This document shows positions 18,101-25,938 of a stretch of DNA of 33,772 nucleotides, in pieces. The notes under the pieces were generated by a model. That model made no database searches, had not been told where the DNA came from, and was given only the letters and a program-made list of their open reading frames with translations. The translations under genes and the position numbers were made by a program. Position 1 is the first letter of the stretch. Every line of letters begins with the position of its first letter. Source of the stretch: Candidatus Ornithoclostridium faecavium (GTDB lineage Bacteria; Bacillota; Clostridia; Christensenellales; UBA3700); assembly GCA_018714045.1 (NCBI GenBank), contig DVNX01000047.1:1-33772 (forward strand). The letters run 5' to 3'.

Positions 18101-20011
18101 CTTGAAATTATGTGCGATATAAACAAAGTATTGACAAAAAGCGGTAAAGTTGTGGTCAGCATATGCAATCCGTTATTTAATTCAGTACAGCATACGGAAC
18201 TGCGCACAAGCGGAATCGAGGGAGAATACAGACGGAGTGAACATTATAAAAAAATGACGACCGTAGGCAATACTGTCAGAGACGAGTTTCACCGCCCGAT
18301 CGAATTTTATCAAAATCTTTTATCGAGATGCGGATTTCAAATAGAAAGCGTTGCAGAAGGGGATGGAGTGGACGTCGATACTCTTATGCCGATTTCCGAA
18401 CACCTTATTTTTGTATGCAAAAAGACGACAGACTTAAAGGAATACCGAGATTGCACATTACTAATCAAAACAAATCCGATGGAGTGGGACACGATATACA
18501 ACGATATTCGACATATCGTAAATTCGTTAGAAAAATTCGGGCGTTTTAAACGTAGGACAATAGTCGCAGACCTGAGTGTTGTTGAAGATAGAGCGAGAAG
18601 ATATCATGTTGACGATAAGGATAAGCTAATAAAAGAACTGTTGTTGGCTGAAGAAAACAGATTGATTGACGAAGTTCTTTTTGCAGAAGAAAACAGTGTT
18701 GAAATTGAAAGAATTTATAATAAATATTTCGGCGTTAAATCAAACAACGGACATAGTGCTAACGGGCAGGGAATCTATGCTACTTTATTTGCCTTCGACC
18801 ATATTAAAACAAAATACGTGTTTCAGACAGACAGTGATATTTTATACTATATTGATAAAGATGTCGTGCAAGAAGGAATAGATTCTTTGAGGAGTGGTGC
18901 CGTAACGACGTCACTCGGGATCGCAAGAAACATTTCAAAAACGATTGCAAAAGGTGCGAGAACAGAGGTAAGGTCATGTTTTCTGAATCTTGAAAAAATA
19001 AAAAAACGTTTGCCTCTTCCCAATAGCGTCGATAAAGGACAAGTACAACTTCCGTGGCACAGAAGTTTAGATTTGATGATTGAAAAAAAAGAGAATGTTC
19101 GTTTTGCTGATAGTAATGCATGGTTTGTTCATCCGGAAAATCAGAGAAAGTCGGAAATGAACTTTTTAACAGTTGTTAAAGAACGTGTAGAGAAGGGCTT
19201 TTTTTGTTCAGATCAAGAAGAACAGGTCAATTTGCGCGGTGAGCGTTCTGAATGGGTGGAAAAAACACAGGCAGACGTCGTGTTGTTTATTCGAGGATAC
19301 AACACCCCTTGCGAAAAATTAAAAAGGCTTTTTGACAGTTTGAAAAAACAGACATTTCAGAAATTTGATATTGTTTATATAGATGATGCTTCTTCAAACG
19401 AAAGTGCGGAATATGCAAGACTTATCTTGCGTAAAGATCTTTATTTCAAGAACAGAACTGCAGCTTGCTGGAACAAAGCGAATGTCGGAGGATTGGAAAA
19501 TTTTGTATTTGCTATGCAAAACATGATAATAAACAAAAACGCAATAGTCATCAATATCGACAACGATGATTATCTCGTCAATGAAAGAGCGGTGGAACTT
19601 ATCGTAAAAAAGTTTAATGAAGGGGCGGAAATAACATGTGGTAATTGCATTCGATGGGATAAACCGTTGAAAAAGTACAGAATATTTTCATTTGATAAGG
19701 TTTGGGAAAGAGGAGGAGATAATATATGGTTGCATCCGAAATGTTTCAGACGGTATTTGTTTGATTGTATAGACATAGAAAATGATTTGAAAATTGATGG
19801 AAAATATCTTGATGTAAATACAGATTTTGCGTTTATGCTACCGATGATCCAAAAGGCGGACAGGAAAGCGTTTATCGAAGACGTTTTATATTATTTTGAA
19901 CCGAGTTTGGAAAACTGCGAACGGAAGGGGAAATATAGAGATGAATACAAATCAAAGGTGAAAAAGATTCTTTTGGAAAAATCTGAGAGGAGGAATTATG
20001 AAAATAAATAA
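15170..20011 (+). CDS. Giant multidomain glycosyltransferase-kinase-methyltransferase fusion
   Basis: A 1613-residue cytoplasmic protein with no signal peptide or membrane helix. Domains in order: GT2 glycosyltransferase (about 1-230; IGIITTKNRYEYFEKAF and AFLDDDDTW near 98); a second GT-like domain (about 275-620; WILDEDMR near 390); a kinase-like domain (about 690-880; LLGIGREGMAF near 716, then ENFIVTNNGIKLVDYG near 808-823, taken as DFG-like); a SAM methyltransferase (about 905-1075; RILDYGAGKCKIA); a third GT-like domain (about 1095-1350; VFQTDSDILYYID near 1216); and a GT2 domain (about 1368-1600; VYIDDASSNES, VINIDNDDYLV). Kinase plus methyltransferase recalls WbdD, the O9a chain terminator that adds a methyl-phosphate cap. 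Here the pair is fused between sugar transferases. The end overlaps the next gene by 14 bases. Confidence 0.85.
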   Translation: MNIIGIITTKNRYEYFEKAFRSAITQTRKPDNLIVVSDSESSLKEKEKRLVEGVSAIFLDDKYTHNYAGSLNTAIHYILADALSKRVDYEKTYVAFLDDDDTWDEDYIRECENSLSDEDFVVCGLRYYNEKGVQLLTIPHQLSIESFLRGNPHLQGSNTFVKLSTLLKAGLFDENMSSTTDRDIFTRIMLLNPTYVVVERHLVNIDAFNFRERITNGKDKKADGLRKFFYKYGGYMSDEVKEAFFSRAENIFGIDRKVICGFSRTNNIERRHYNKEKYTGQLTIGFIATEYSLGLRLLKELTNLKRKNTKIVVLINFIQDRKAYLEILENSGCSYDIVDRESVIRKIREGGFDQFVTEDKIADSVIKDIAVARTILQNYLYQCTCESDVIWILDEDMRLYELIYDDKGLHEEPLNIDAVIGEYIGKYDAVIGNYALDAPLPLLSTLRTSLLDYVYSKAGVFGECTLDSLKDYYYDFSDSMTKHLETPVKISKEYSLDDVFSGKTLSRPLFVYDFTLKEAVCRGGNTIVFNRDLLKIPNWSIQIGDKIGRRSDYFWVLLAKKEGYDIVNAPFATLHDRTAVKFDFVKEKNKLLLDFIGASFTKAVEEAGFNVSKGDFYKKYKHFFISRLTRFIACFYRIQGLLEILKDEKYAVYFTESELHDYLKEIQPYIEEEKIECAYDDICNKLQIQRNMKHKDIIRKEIAEYFGIDENSLRLLGIGREGMAFTDNIYVFKYFFRPLKNLSFLKNIATKFEKCKQLYPLEFFDLNNTTVIRYTYEHSVGYEKGCVGDIVELLRFSIENGFVFDNYKKENFIVTNNGIKLVDYGRSFLPATKKGCEKSIIRAYEMLRYPFLSEIEFKILIQRYYNGMTQYIDDGKQNLYNLVKRRYKEDIHDDKVLDIIKRENPSRILDYGAGKCKIANALSKDYDVSVYDIDKDILKKRAVSNVKIIEDRTRLRKGEYDLVISNLVLCCVQDDVALEIMCDINKVLTKSGKVVVSICNPLFNSVQHTELRTSGIEGEYRRSEHYKKMTTVGNTVRDEFHRPIEFYQNLLSRCGFQIESVAEGDGVDVDTLMPISEHLIFVCKKTTDLKEYRDCTLLIKTNPMEWDTIYNDIRHIVNSLEKFGRFKRRTIVADLSVVEDRARRYHVDDKDKLIKELLLAEENRLIDEVLFAEENSVEIERIYNKYFGVKSNNGHSANGQGIYATLFAFDHIKTKYVFQTDSDILYYIDKDVVQEGIDSLRSGAVTTSLGIARNISKTIAKGARTEVRSCFLNLEKIKKRLPLPNSVDKGQVQLPWHRSLDLMIEKKENVRFADSNAWFVHPENQRKSEMNFLTVVKERVEKGFFCSDQEEQVNLRGERSEWVEKTQADVVLFIRGYNTPCEKLKRLFDSLKKQTFQKFDIVYIDDASSNESAEYARLILRKDLYFKNRTAACWNKANVGGLENFVFAMQNMIINKNAIVINIDNDDYLVNERAVELIVKKFNEGAEITCGNCIRWDKPLKKYRIFSFDKVWERGGDNIWLHPKCFRRYLFDCIDIENDLKIDGKYLDVNTDFAFMLPMIQKADRKAFIEDVLYYFEPSLENCERKGKYRDEYKSKVKKILLEKSERRNYENK

Positions 20012-21731
20012 AAAAATTTACGAACTGCATTCGTTGGAGTTCCTCAACGCAGGAATCGATGAAATATATTATAGAAAAAAACATTTTGCATCAGGTAAAG
20101 ATACTATGTTCCTGAAAAGTATGGTCGCAAGTATAATTCTTCGATTTGAAAGAATGTGCAGATACGCTTATTTTTCAGATTTAAACATCCCTGAAGCATG
20201 TCATAACCGAGTGTTTAAAGAACAATTTCCTTTTTTATACGAAAAGTTCCACGACAACGAGTATTGGTTGTTACATAACGGGGAAAGACGTTCACTTAAA
20301 GGAATCAAATATTTTACTGTGTTATTAGAGCGTCTGCGTAATATAAATTTGCACGCCGTTATTTCTACTCCGCTTGCGTCGACAATGCAGGTCGATCCTT
20401 TGTTTATTAAGGAGTTTCCTAAAATTTCAGAAAATGTCGATTACGTCAAAAACGGAATTCTGACTGTTGCCGGGATGCTGATTATTATGTATTCAACAAT
20501 GCGGTCAAATCCGGAAGACGGTAAATCAAAAAGCGATATTGACAACGATCTTAAAAAAAGTATAATTTATTTTACTAACGTGTGGGGAGACGCCGTTTGG
20601 GGGCAAGAACAGAAATATAGTAAATCAAGAGATCTTTATGAATTGCTTAGAAAAGTCTTTCGTACTAACTACGAAGTAGAGATAAGAAAGCCTGTTGAGA
20701 CAGAAGACGTTATGGAAGCTGTATTCGGAGAATTATATAACGATTCATTAATGTCAATTGAGCGTGAAAATGACTATTTGCATTTCTCACTTAATATTTC
20801 AGAGCGGGAAAACGCGCCGTATTTCGGGGTGTCGGGACACATTAAGTCATTTGAAGAAATAAATATGCTTACTATCCATAAGGGCAGTAATATCGGTAAA
20901 TATTTTTCAGAAGACTATGAGTTGAAAATTGACGATAAAGTTAAGTTTATTGAATATTGCGGTCTCACCCCGCCGTTCATGTGTATTTCATATATGTATC
21001 AGAACGGCATCAGAAAATCGTCACAAATTTCAGAGGATGATGTTGAAAAATTAAAGAAGTTAAACAAGCCGAAATTTTACAGGGATAAGGATTTAACTAT
21101 ATTATGCAGCGGAATGCGTAACGCCGACATGCGTGAAATAAATAAAAGCCTGACAGAAGGACTGATGCGTTTCTTTCTTAAGTTTGAAAACGACGGTATT
21201 TTCAGAAAAAACATCTTAGTTACGGATTATTCAAGATTGGCAAACGTACTGAATGAACTCGGAATTCAGGGAGAACTGAAATCCAAAATGGTTACGATTC
21301 GTAATTTTTGCGCACATTATGGAATTCTGAACAATTTTCAAAATTATAGTAAAGAGAAAGGATATTATATTTATATTTCATTTATTGTGCAAACGATTTA
21401 TGAATTATTTGAAAAATTAGACAATTTCGGTTGTGTTGAACTTGCCGCGCTTGCCCGAAAGATTTTTCACGAAAACGTGATAAATAATCTGATAGGAGTA
21501 AAATATAAGCGTTTGTTCGAAATCTCGTTGGATATTTTTTCCGCTCCAGCTGAAAGAATCGTACAAAAAATAAGCGATTTTAATCGATCATGGAAAGTTG
21601 TGGAAAATTCGGTAATAAACAGCGATGCTGAAAATATTTTGATGCAATCAGGACTGCCGTTTAGTTTTATATTAAAAAAAGCGGTCATGTCGGACGGAAG
21701 CAATAAATATAATTTTTTCAACTCTCTTTAG
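19998..21731 (+). CDS. Protein with two HEPN-type RNxxxH motifs
   Basis: A 577-residue, mostly helical, soluble protein that I cannot place in a named family. It has two Rx4H motifs of the HEPN ribonuclease type, both with Asn after the Arg: RNINLH (114-119) and RNFCAH (435-440), each inside predicted helices and about 320 residues apart. HEPN RNases act as dimers whose two motifs form one active site; a protein with two motifs could do this alone, as Cas13 does. No CRISPR array is present here, and the protein is shorter than known Cas13 proteins. The start has a strong AGGAGG site and lies inside the end of the giant gene, so expression is coupled. Other motif-bearing helical proteins remain possible, so the RNase role is inference. 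Confidence 0.6.
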   Translation: MKINKKIYELHSLEFLNAGIDEIYYRKKHFASGKDTMFLKSMVASIILRFERMCRYAYFSDLNIPEACHNRVFKEQFPFLYEKFHDNEYWLLHNGERRSLKGIKYFTVLLERLRNINLHAVISTPLASTMQVDPLFIKEFPKISENVDYVKNGILTVAGMLIIMYSTMRSNPEDGKSKSDIDNDLKKSIIYFTNVWGDAVWGQEQKYSKSRDLYELLRKVFRTNYEVEIRKPVETEDVMEAVFGELYNDSLMSIERENDYLHFSLNISERENAPYFGVSGHIKSFEEINMLTIHKGSNIGKYFSEDYELKIDDKVKFIEYCGLTPPFMCISYMYQNGIRKSSQISEDDVEKLKKLNKPKFYRDKDLTILCSGMRNADMREINKSLTEGLMRFFLKFENDGIFRKNILVTDYSRLANVLNELGIQGELKSKMVTIRNFCAHYGILNNFQNYSKEKGYYIYISFIVQTIYELFEKLDNFGCVELAALARKIFHENVINNLIGVKYKRLFEISLDIFSAPAERIVQKISDFNRSWKVVENSVINSDAENILMQSGLPFSFILKKAVMSDGSNKYNFFNSL

Positions 21732-21754
21732 TTGCTATTGAATGTGAAGGACTT

Positions 21755-21922
21755 ATGATAAGAGGTGTTGAAGTTCCAAATGCTGAGCTTAAGTTTTTTA
21801 TCTTTGGATCAAAAATACCGGAGGTTCTCTCAGTGAAAAACAAGAATGTGTCATTAAGACTTGTTTCTGAAGAAAAAATCGGGATTTTAAACAAATTAAC
21901 ATATAAGGCGGTTGAAGAATGA
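21755..21922 (+). CDS. 55-residue protein of unknown function
   Basis: A short gene in the 190-base gap between the HEPN-motif gene and the LOG-like gene. It encodes MIRGVEVPNAELKFFIFGSK and continues to KLTYKAVEE, a charged protein with a strand-rich start and a helical end. GAAGGA lies just upstream, and its TGA overlaps the next ATG by four bases, as expected of a real operon member. The frame is open upstream as far as 21677, so a non-ATG start is possible. Its position next to the HEPN-motif protein makes it a candidate small partner, but no homology is recognised. Confidence 0.6.
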   Translation: MIRGVEVPNAELKFFIFGSKIPEVLSVKNKNVSLRLVSEEKIGILNKLTYKAVEE

Positions 21923-22488
21923 GAAGAAAGGTCGTTGCAGTTATCGGAGATAGCAGAATCGAAGAAGATTCTATAAAATATAAAATTGCTTTTGAAACAG
22001 GCAAAGCTCTTGTAGAAGCAGGGTATCGTGTCCAGACCGGAGGGTTGGATGGCGTGATGAAGGCGGTATTCATGGGTGCGCACAATGCAAAAAATTATCG
22101 CGAAGGAGATACAATCGCCATTATTCCGTCATTTGCGAGAGATAATGCAAACGATTGTGCGGATATAGTTATTCCAACCGGACTTGATGTTATGCGAAAC
22201 GGTATTGTAGTAAATGCCGATGCTGTTGTCATAATAGGTGGAGGGGCGGGTACTCTTTCTGAGGCGGCATTGGCATGGTCTTTGTACAGATTGATTATTG
22301 CATATCAGAACGTGGATGGATGGAGTCGTGAGCTAGCCGGGAAAAGATTGGACGGACGGGTACGTTACAAAGAAATAGATGACAAAGTATACGGAGTCGA
22401 GGATGTGTCTGATATGATCAACATATTAAAAAGATACGAGGAAGTTTACGTTAGAGTTCATAAAAGTATAAAAACTAAGGAGAATTAG
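21919..22488 (+). CDS. LOG-like (TIGR00725-type) nucleotide-binding protein
   Basis: A 189-residue Rossmann-type protein of the LOG/SLOG superfamily. It begins VVAVIGDS and contains AGYRVQTGGLDGVMKAVFMG and the phosphate-binding motif IGGGAGTLSEAALAW at about 105-119 (PGGxGTxxE in classic LOG enzymes). Family members hydrolyse nucleoside monophosphates or bind nucleotide signals; here the first Pro of the motif is Gly. Within the operon it might process a nucleotide sugar or an unusual nucleotide, or sense one. It overlaps the 55-residue gene by four bases and is one base before the dehydrogenase-like gene. Confidence 0.85.
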   Translation: MRRKVVAVIGDSRIEEDSIKYKIAFETGKALVEAGYRVQTGGLDGVMKAVFMGAHNAKNYREGDTIAIIPSFARDNANDCADIVIPTGLDVMRNGIVVNADAVVIIGGGAGTLSEAALAWSLYRLIIAYQNVDGWSRELAGKRLDGRVRYKEIDDKVYGVEDVSDMINILKRYEEVYVRVHKSIKTKEN

Positions 22489-22489
22489 A

Positions 22490-23266
22490 ATGAAAATAGG
22501 AATTGTCGGATATGGGCATGTGGGTAAAGCAATGCATAAATTGTTTTTGAATGCTGTTGTTTATGATAAATATTTGGGGATAGGAGATAAAGAAGAAATT
22601 AATTTATGTGATGCAGTATTTGTTTGCGTTCCTACGCCGCAAACACAAGACGGACATTGTGACACAAGTGCGGTGGAAGAAGTAATTCGATGGGTGGAAA
22701 GTAAAGTAATCGTACTCCGTTCGACGGTTTATGTTGGGTTTACGGATGAGATGCGCAATAAATATAATAAAGAGATTGTTTTTCAGCCAGAGTATTACGG
22801 GGAAACTGCAGCACATCCGTTTGCAGAATTGAATAGCAGGCAATGGCTTGTATTTGGAGGCTCGAAAAGAGGAATCAATTTGGCAATTCGTGCATATCAA
22901 GATGTGATTAACTCCAATGTTCGTATTTTTCAAAGCAATGCAAAAGACGCAGAAATGGCAAAATATATGGAGAATGCTTTTCTTGCATTGAAAGTGACTT
23001 TTTGCAACGAAATGTTTGATATAGCAAAATCTCTTGGTGCTGATTATAATCGGGTGCGGGAAATTTGGGTGGCTGACCCGCGTATCGGGACAAGCCATAC
23101 TTTTGTTTATGAAGAAAAAAGAGGTTATGGTGGGAACTGTTTGCCAAAAGATATCTCATCGATTGTGTCTCAAGCTAAAGACCAAAATGTAAATTGTGAA
23201 TTGCTTGAAAGTGTTATCAGAAAAAACAACATATATAAAAGTATTAATAGCGATCAGCAATCTTAA
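22490..23266 (+). CDS. Short UDP-glucose/GDP-mannose dehydrogenase-like protein
   Basis: A 258-residue protein of the nucleotide-sugar dehydrogenase family. The NAD-binding start is KIGIVGYGHVGKAMHKL; VCVPTPQTQDGHCDTSAV and VLRSTVYVGFT follow; the catalytic Cys motif is YGGNCLPKD (about 214-222). The C-terminal nucleotide-sugar-binding domain of the usual 390-450-residue enzymes is missing, so this is either a natural short form or uses another substrate. With the Cys present it could oxidise a sugar alcohol to a uronic acid for the glycosyltransferases of the giant protein. AAGGAG precedes the start. It is the last clear gene of the island operon. Confidence 0.85.
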   Translation: MKIGIVGYGHVGKAMHKLFLNAVVYDKYLGIGDKEEINLCDAVFVCVPTPQTQDGHCDTSAVEEVIRWVESKVIVLRSTVYVGFTDEMRNKYNKEIVFQPEYYGETAAHPFAELNSRQWLVFGGSKRGINLAIRAYQDVINSNVRIFQSNAKDAEMAKYMENAFLALKVTFCNEMFDIAKSLGADYNRVREIWVADPRIGTSHTFVYEEKRGYGGNCLPKDISSIVSQAKDQNVNCELLESVIRKNNIYKSINSDQQS

Positions 23267-24206
23267 AGATAAACGACTTTTTTATACAATATATTAAAGT
23301 GTTACTTTCTAATAACTACAAGAGAGCCAGATGATAATTCAATTTGGCACCATGGCGTGTGCCTGTCTATGACGACAAGTGGCGTCGCTGCGCTCCGCCA
23401 GACAAGCGCACGCCTGCATAGCTCTAGAGGGTCGCAGAACGGAAAAGCGAGGGCGAGCGGAGATGCCCGCTGAACCGCTTTGGGCATTCCTCCGCTTTTC
23501 GCCCTTTCGCTTATTTTCCGTTTTATTGCGTACCTTATCCGAACTGCTTATGCGCAGTAAACGTGTTTTCTTGTTTTTCTTTTCCTCCGAATTTGCCTTT
23601 TCGTGCGGCGATTGTCGCATAATCCTCTCAAAAGTAAACGGTCGTAAAATCCTGCTTTTGTTTGTTAGCACTAAATTTGTTATTAATAAACGTAAATATA
23701 GCATTCTTCATAGACAATTATGGAACTCTTTACTCATCAAAAATAAGCACTGTATCAGGGTGCTTGGGCATTATTGATATTGATAAATAAGAATAGGTGT
23801 GATTGCTTCAATCGCAAAATAAGCCATAGCTAAATGGTGAACGGGCACATGCCGTTGTTTATGTGGGTAGGTAATTACATTTTGAATTTTCGAAATGCCA
23901 TATTAATGGTATATAAAAGAAGCGATAATAATTACACGTAAGATTGAAGACGCTTTTTTTGTGGATATTTCGATTATTTAATTGAGCTTGAACAAAAAAT
24001 CAGAAATAAGATTTTTTGTTATCAGAAGCATCTTGTAAATAATTGAATTCTTGAATATTATGATGAAAGAGATTTTTAGTTGCGATTAAATTGTTAATGT
24101 AAAAGAATTTGTACTGTAAAGTAAAAAATCTTATGCAGACTTAAAAAATAATTTATGATATCATATGTGTGTAAAGAACGAATGCCTTTGTAGGTATATA
24201 GACGAA
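23267..24206. other. Long AT-rich stretch without an intact gene
   Basis: Contains the left GC-rich 79-bp repeat (23343-23421) and weak hairpins: AAGCAC/GTGCTT near 23744-23764, and CAAAAAATC/GATTTTTTG at 23993-24018. There is also a short decayed coding stretch near 23955-24080 whose frame reads GYFDYLIELEQKIRNKIF and then meets stops. No complete ORF with a ribosome site is convincing. Confidence 0.5.
23343..23421 (+). repeat. 79-bp GC-rich repeat, left copy
   Basis: Matches the reverse complement of 25574-25652 with about four differences in 79 bases. The element is itself folded: GGCGTG...CACGCC ends and an inner TGTCT/AGACA pairing give a long imperfect hairpin. It is much more GC-rich than the DNA around it. 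Confidence 0.85.
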
Positions 24207-24479
24207 ATGTTATTAATGGTAGGTGTGACCTTGGAATTTATCAAGATATTTGAAGCCGACGTCGATAATATGACCATAGAGTAAGAAGCATATCTTGAAT
24301 ATGTGGAGAAATACGGATTGTTTACTTATGAAGGATTCAACGAAATTTGTATTGTTCCGAAAGTCGAATTTGAGACGTTCGGTGGACAATATCTTAAAGT
24401 ATCTTTGGGAAAAGGACTTATAACGTGGGATGAGTTAGAAACATTGATTGCAGGATATGCAGAATTTTGGGATTATTGA
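24207..24479 (+). pseudogene. Small gene interrupted by an in-frame stop
   Basis: A 90-codon frame starts with MLLMVGVTLEFIKIFEADVD, meets TAA at 24282-24284 (codon 26), and continues open to a TGA at 24477 with GLFTYEGFNEICIVPKVEFE and KGLITWDELETLIAGYAEFW. The amino-acid make-up on both sides looks like real protein. One nonsense change appears to have split it. I do not recognise the family. Restart after the stop is possible but no good ribosome site is seen. Confidence 0.5.
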
Positions 24480-24549
24480 AACAAACTCCTTGTGGGGCAA
24501 GTGTTATCCTGCCAGGATATAAAACAATATGTCAGAGGAAGGAGAATTT

Positions 24550-25107
24550 ATGAAGAAAAAAATATTGTTGTTTTCGTTAATAATCGCATTAACTATTACT
24601 TTATGCGCATGCACCGATCAAGGATTAAGAGGGGGGTATCTTGCAGACGATGAAAATAATACGGATGAACTTCCGCTGATCCGTTGCGGGTATATGTCAG
24701 ACAAGACCACATTTGAAATAACCGATGTAACTCTTACTTTTTGTTATGGTGTGGCGGGGCCTGTTTATTCTTGGCCAAACGATTATTTTAACAGTTTTAC
24801 AACAAACAAAGTTGTGATTCAATTTCGTACGGATGACGAAACGGTGTATGAATGTAAGACAATAGACGACACTTTATTTTCTGAAAAATATGAAATTTTT
24901 AAAGATAAAAAAGGAGTACCTGAAGAATTTACGATACCTGCCGAAGCGTTCAACGAAGAAACAGGAGTCGTAATGTTTGACGTTATTCAATACGGTATCA
25001 AGCAAGGAGAAACAGAGTGGGAAGAGATAGAGCGAGGAATTACGGGCATTCATTATAGAAAAAATAACAGGAATACCGTAGAACTTTCAAATAAGCCTTT
25101 CGATTGA
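24550..25107 (+). CDS. Lipoprotein of unknown function
   Basis: A 185-residue secreted lipoprotein. The signal peptide MKKKILLFSLIIALTITL is followed by a lipobox Leu18-Cys-Ala-Cys21. The mature part is acidic and appears beta-rich, including TFEITDVTLTFCYGV and VMFDVIQYGI, suggestive of an immunoglobulin-like or similar fold. I chose this ATG over one 21 bases upstream because GGAGAA precedes it at the right distance and the signal peptide begins here. It is followed by a small membrane-protein gene and lies between the inverted 79-bp repeats. Function unknown. Confidence 0.8.
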   Translation: MKKKILLFSLIIALTITLCACTDQGLRGGYLADDENNTDELPLIRCGYMSDKTTFEITDVTLTFCYGVAGPVYSWPNDYFNSFTTNKVVIQFRTDDETVYECKTIDDTLFSEKYEIFKDKKGVPEEFTIPAEAFNEETGVVMFDVIQYGIKQGETEWEEIERGITGIHYRKNNRNTVELSNKPFD

Positions 25108-25142
25108 TATTTTGACAATTTAAGTTGATAAGGAGAATTTCT

Positions 25143-25385
25143 ATGAGAATTTATAAAACATATAAAGCAGTGGGCATACTTGGGCTTATTTTAATGCTTA
25201 TTCTTTTTTTTGTGATATCAATGTCTTTGATATTAGAAGAGGAGATTTCTTACCAATTTATAGAATCGGAAACTATTTTGAGTAGCGAGAATGAGTCTAA
25301 TGAGTCTTCTGATTATTTATATTTTGTTAATGATTATAATGAATTTGCAGAAGATGAAAGTATAAATATACAATTCAAACTTTAA
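25143..25385 (+). CDS. Small single-pass membrane protein
   Basis: An 80-residue protein: a short basic start (MRIYKTYKAVG), one membrane helix (about 11-31), and an acidic, Ser/Asn/Glu-rich tail of about 48 residues that would lie outside the cell. The start is set by AAGGAGAATTTCT just upstream; the frame is open a little further back. It is probably co-transcribed with the lipoprotein 35 bases upstream. No family is recognised. Confidence 0.65.
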   Translation: MRIYKTYKAVGILGLILMLILFFVISMSLILEEEISYQFIESETILSSENESNESSDYLYFVNDYNEFAEDESINIQFKL

Positions 25386-25684
25386 TTCCGCTCATATCGC
25401 GACGGGGTTATCTATGCGGCAGAGAAGTTGTTTTGGTGCGGTAACAGTAAGCGGGTAGTACAACTCATGAAAGTTTCGTTAGCTTATCAAACCTTTACAT
25501 AATTACGCGAAAAAGTATATTTGTACAGGCATATTTTTTCTTATCTCTCTTTTTCGTTCTGAGACTTCCTAATCTATGCAGACGTGCGCTTGTCTGGCGG
25601 AGCGAAGCGACGCCACTTGTCGCCATAGACAGGCACACGCCACGGTGCCAAATAAATTTTTACATAAATGTTAACGTTATATAT
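25386..25684. other. Intergenic stretch
   Basis: Apart from the 79-bp repeat at 25574-25652 nothing gene-like is visible between the small membrane protein and the RNA promoter. Confidence 0.5.
25574..25652 (-). repeat. 79-bp GC-rich repeat, right copy
   Basis: Inverted copy of 23343-23421. The pair encloses 2.15 kb that carry the decayed small gene, the lipoprotein and the small membrane protein. Confidence 0.85.
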
Positions 25685-25713
25685 TGTTTTTTAAGACAAT
25701 TTATGATATATTA
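25685..25713 (+). promoter_or_regulatory. Promoter upstream of the structured RNA
   Basis: TTGTTT (25685-25690), 17 bases, TATATT (25708-25713). Transcription would start near 25720, exactly at the base of the long inverted repeat that follows. Confidence 0.6.
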
Positions 25714-25719
25714 ATTTTG

Positions 25720-25920
25720 CCAAACTAAACGAATACTGATTTGCGTGGACTTTTTTATTAACGAGGATATATCCTTTTTATGCAATTCACTGTAGAGTTT
25801 GATAAAAATGCAGACTCCATTCAGTGAATTGTAAGGTTGTCCTTGCATAGTATCTGTTTAGTTTGGCGACTATCGGGGTTTGCGTTTTTTGTGCGTTTAC
25901 TTCGGTAGGCGCACTTTTTT
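25720..25920 (+). ncRNA. Candidate structured RNA or leader with terminator
   Basis: About 200 bases with nested pairing. The closing stem is GCCAAACTAAAC near 25720 with GTTTAGTTTGGC ending near 25867. Inside it CAATTCACTG pairs with CAGTGAATTG, and within that loop GAGTTTG pairs with CAGACTC. A strong terminator follows: GTGCGTTTAC-TTCG-GTAGGCGCAC (25891-25914, two G-U pairs) and six T. With the promoter just upstream, this looks like a free small RNA or a riboswitch-like leader of the lipoprotein gene at 25939. The terminal inverted repeat could also mark a small non-autonomous mobile element. Confidence 0.55.
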
Positions 25921-25938
25921 ATTTAGCGGAGGGTTTAT

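Noticed and set aside
19998..21731. Direct call as Cas13
   Set aside because: No CRISPR array, too short, and no similarity beyond the two RNxxxH motifs.
23302..23777. ORFs of 132 and 121 residues around the left 79-bp repeat
   Set aside because: Low-complexity, arginine- or phenylalanine-rich translations of a GC-rich hairpin repeat without ribosome sites.
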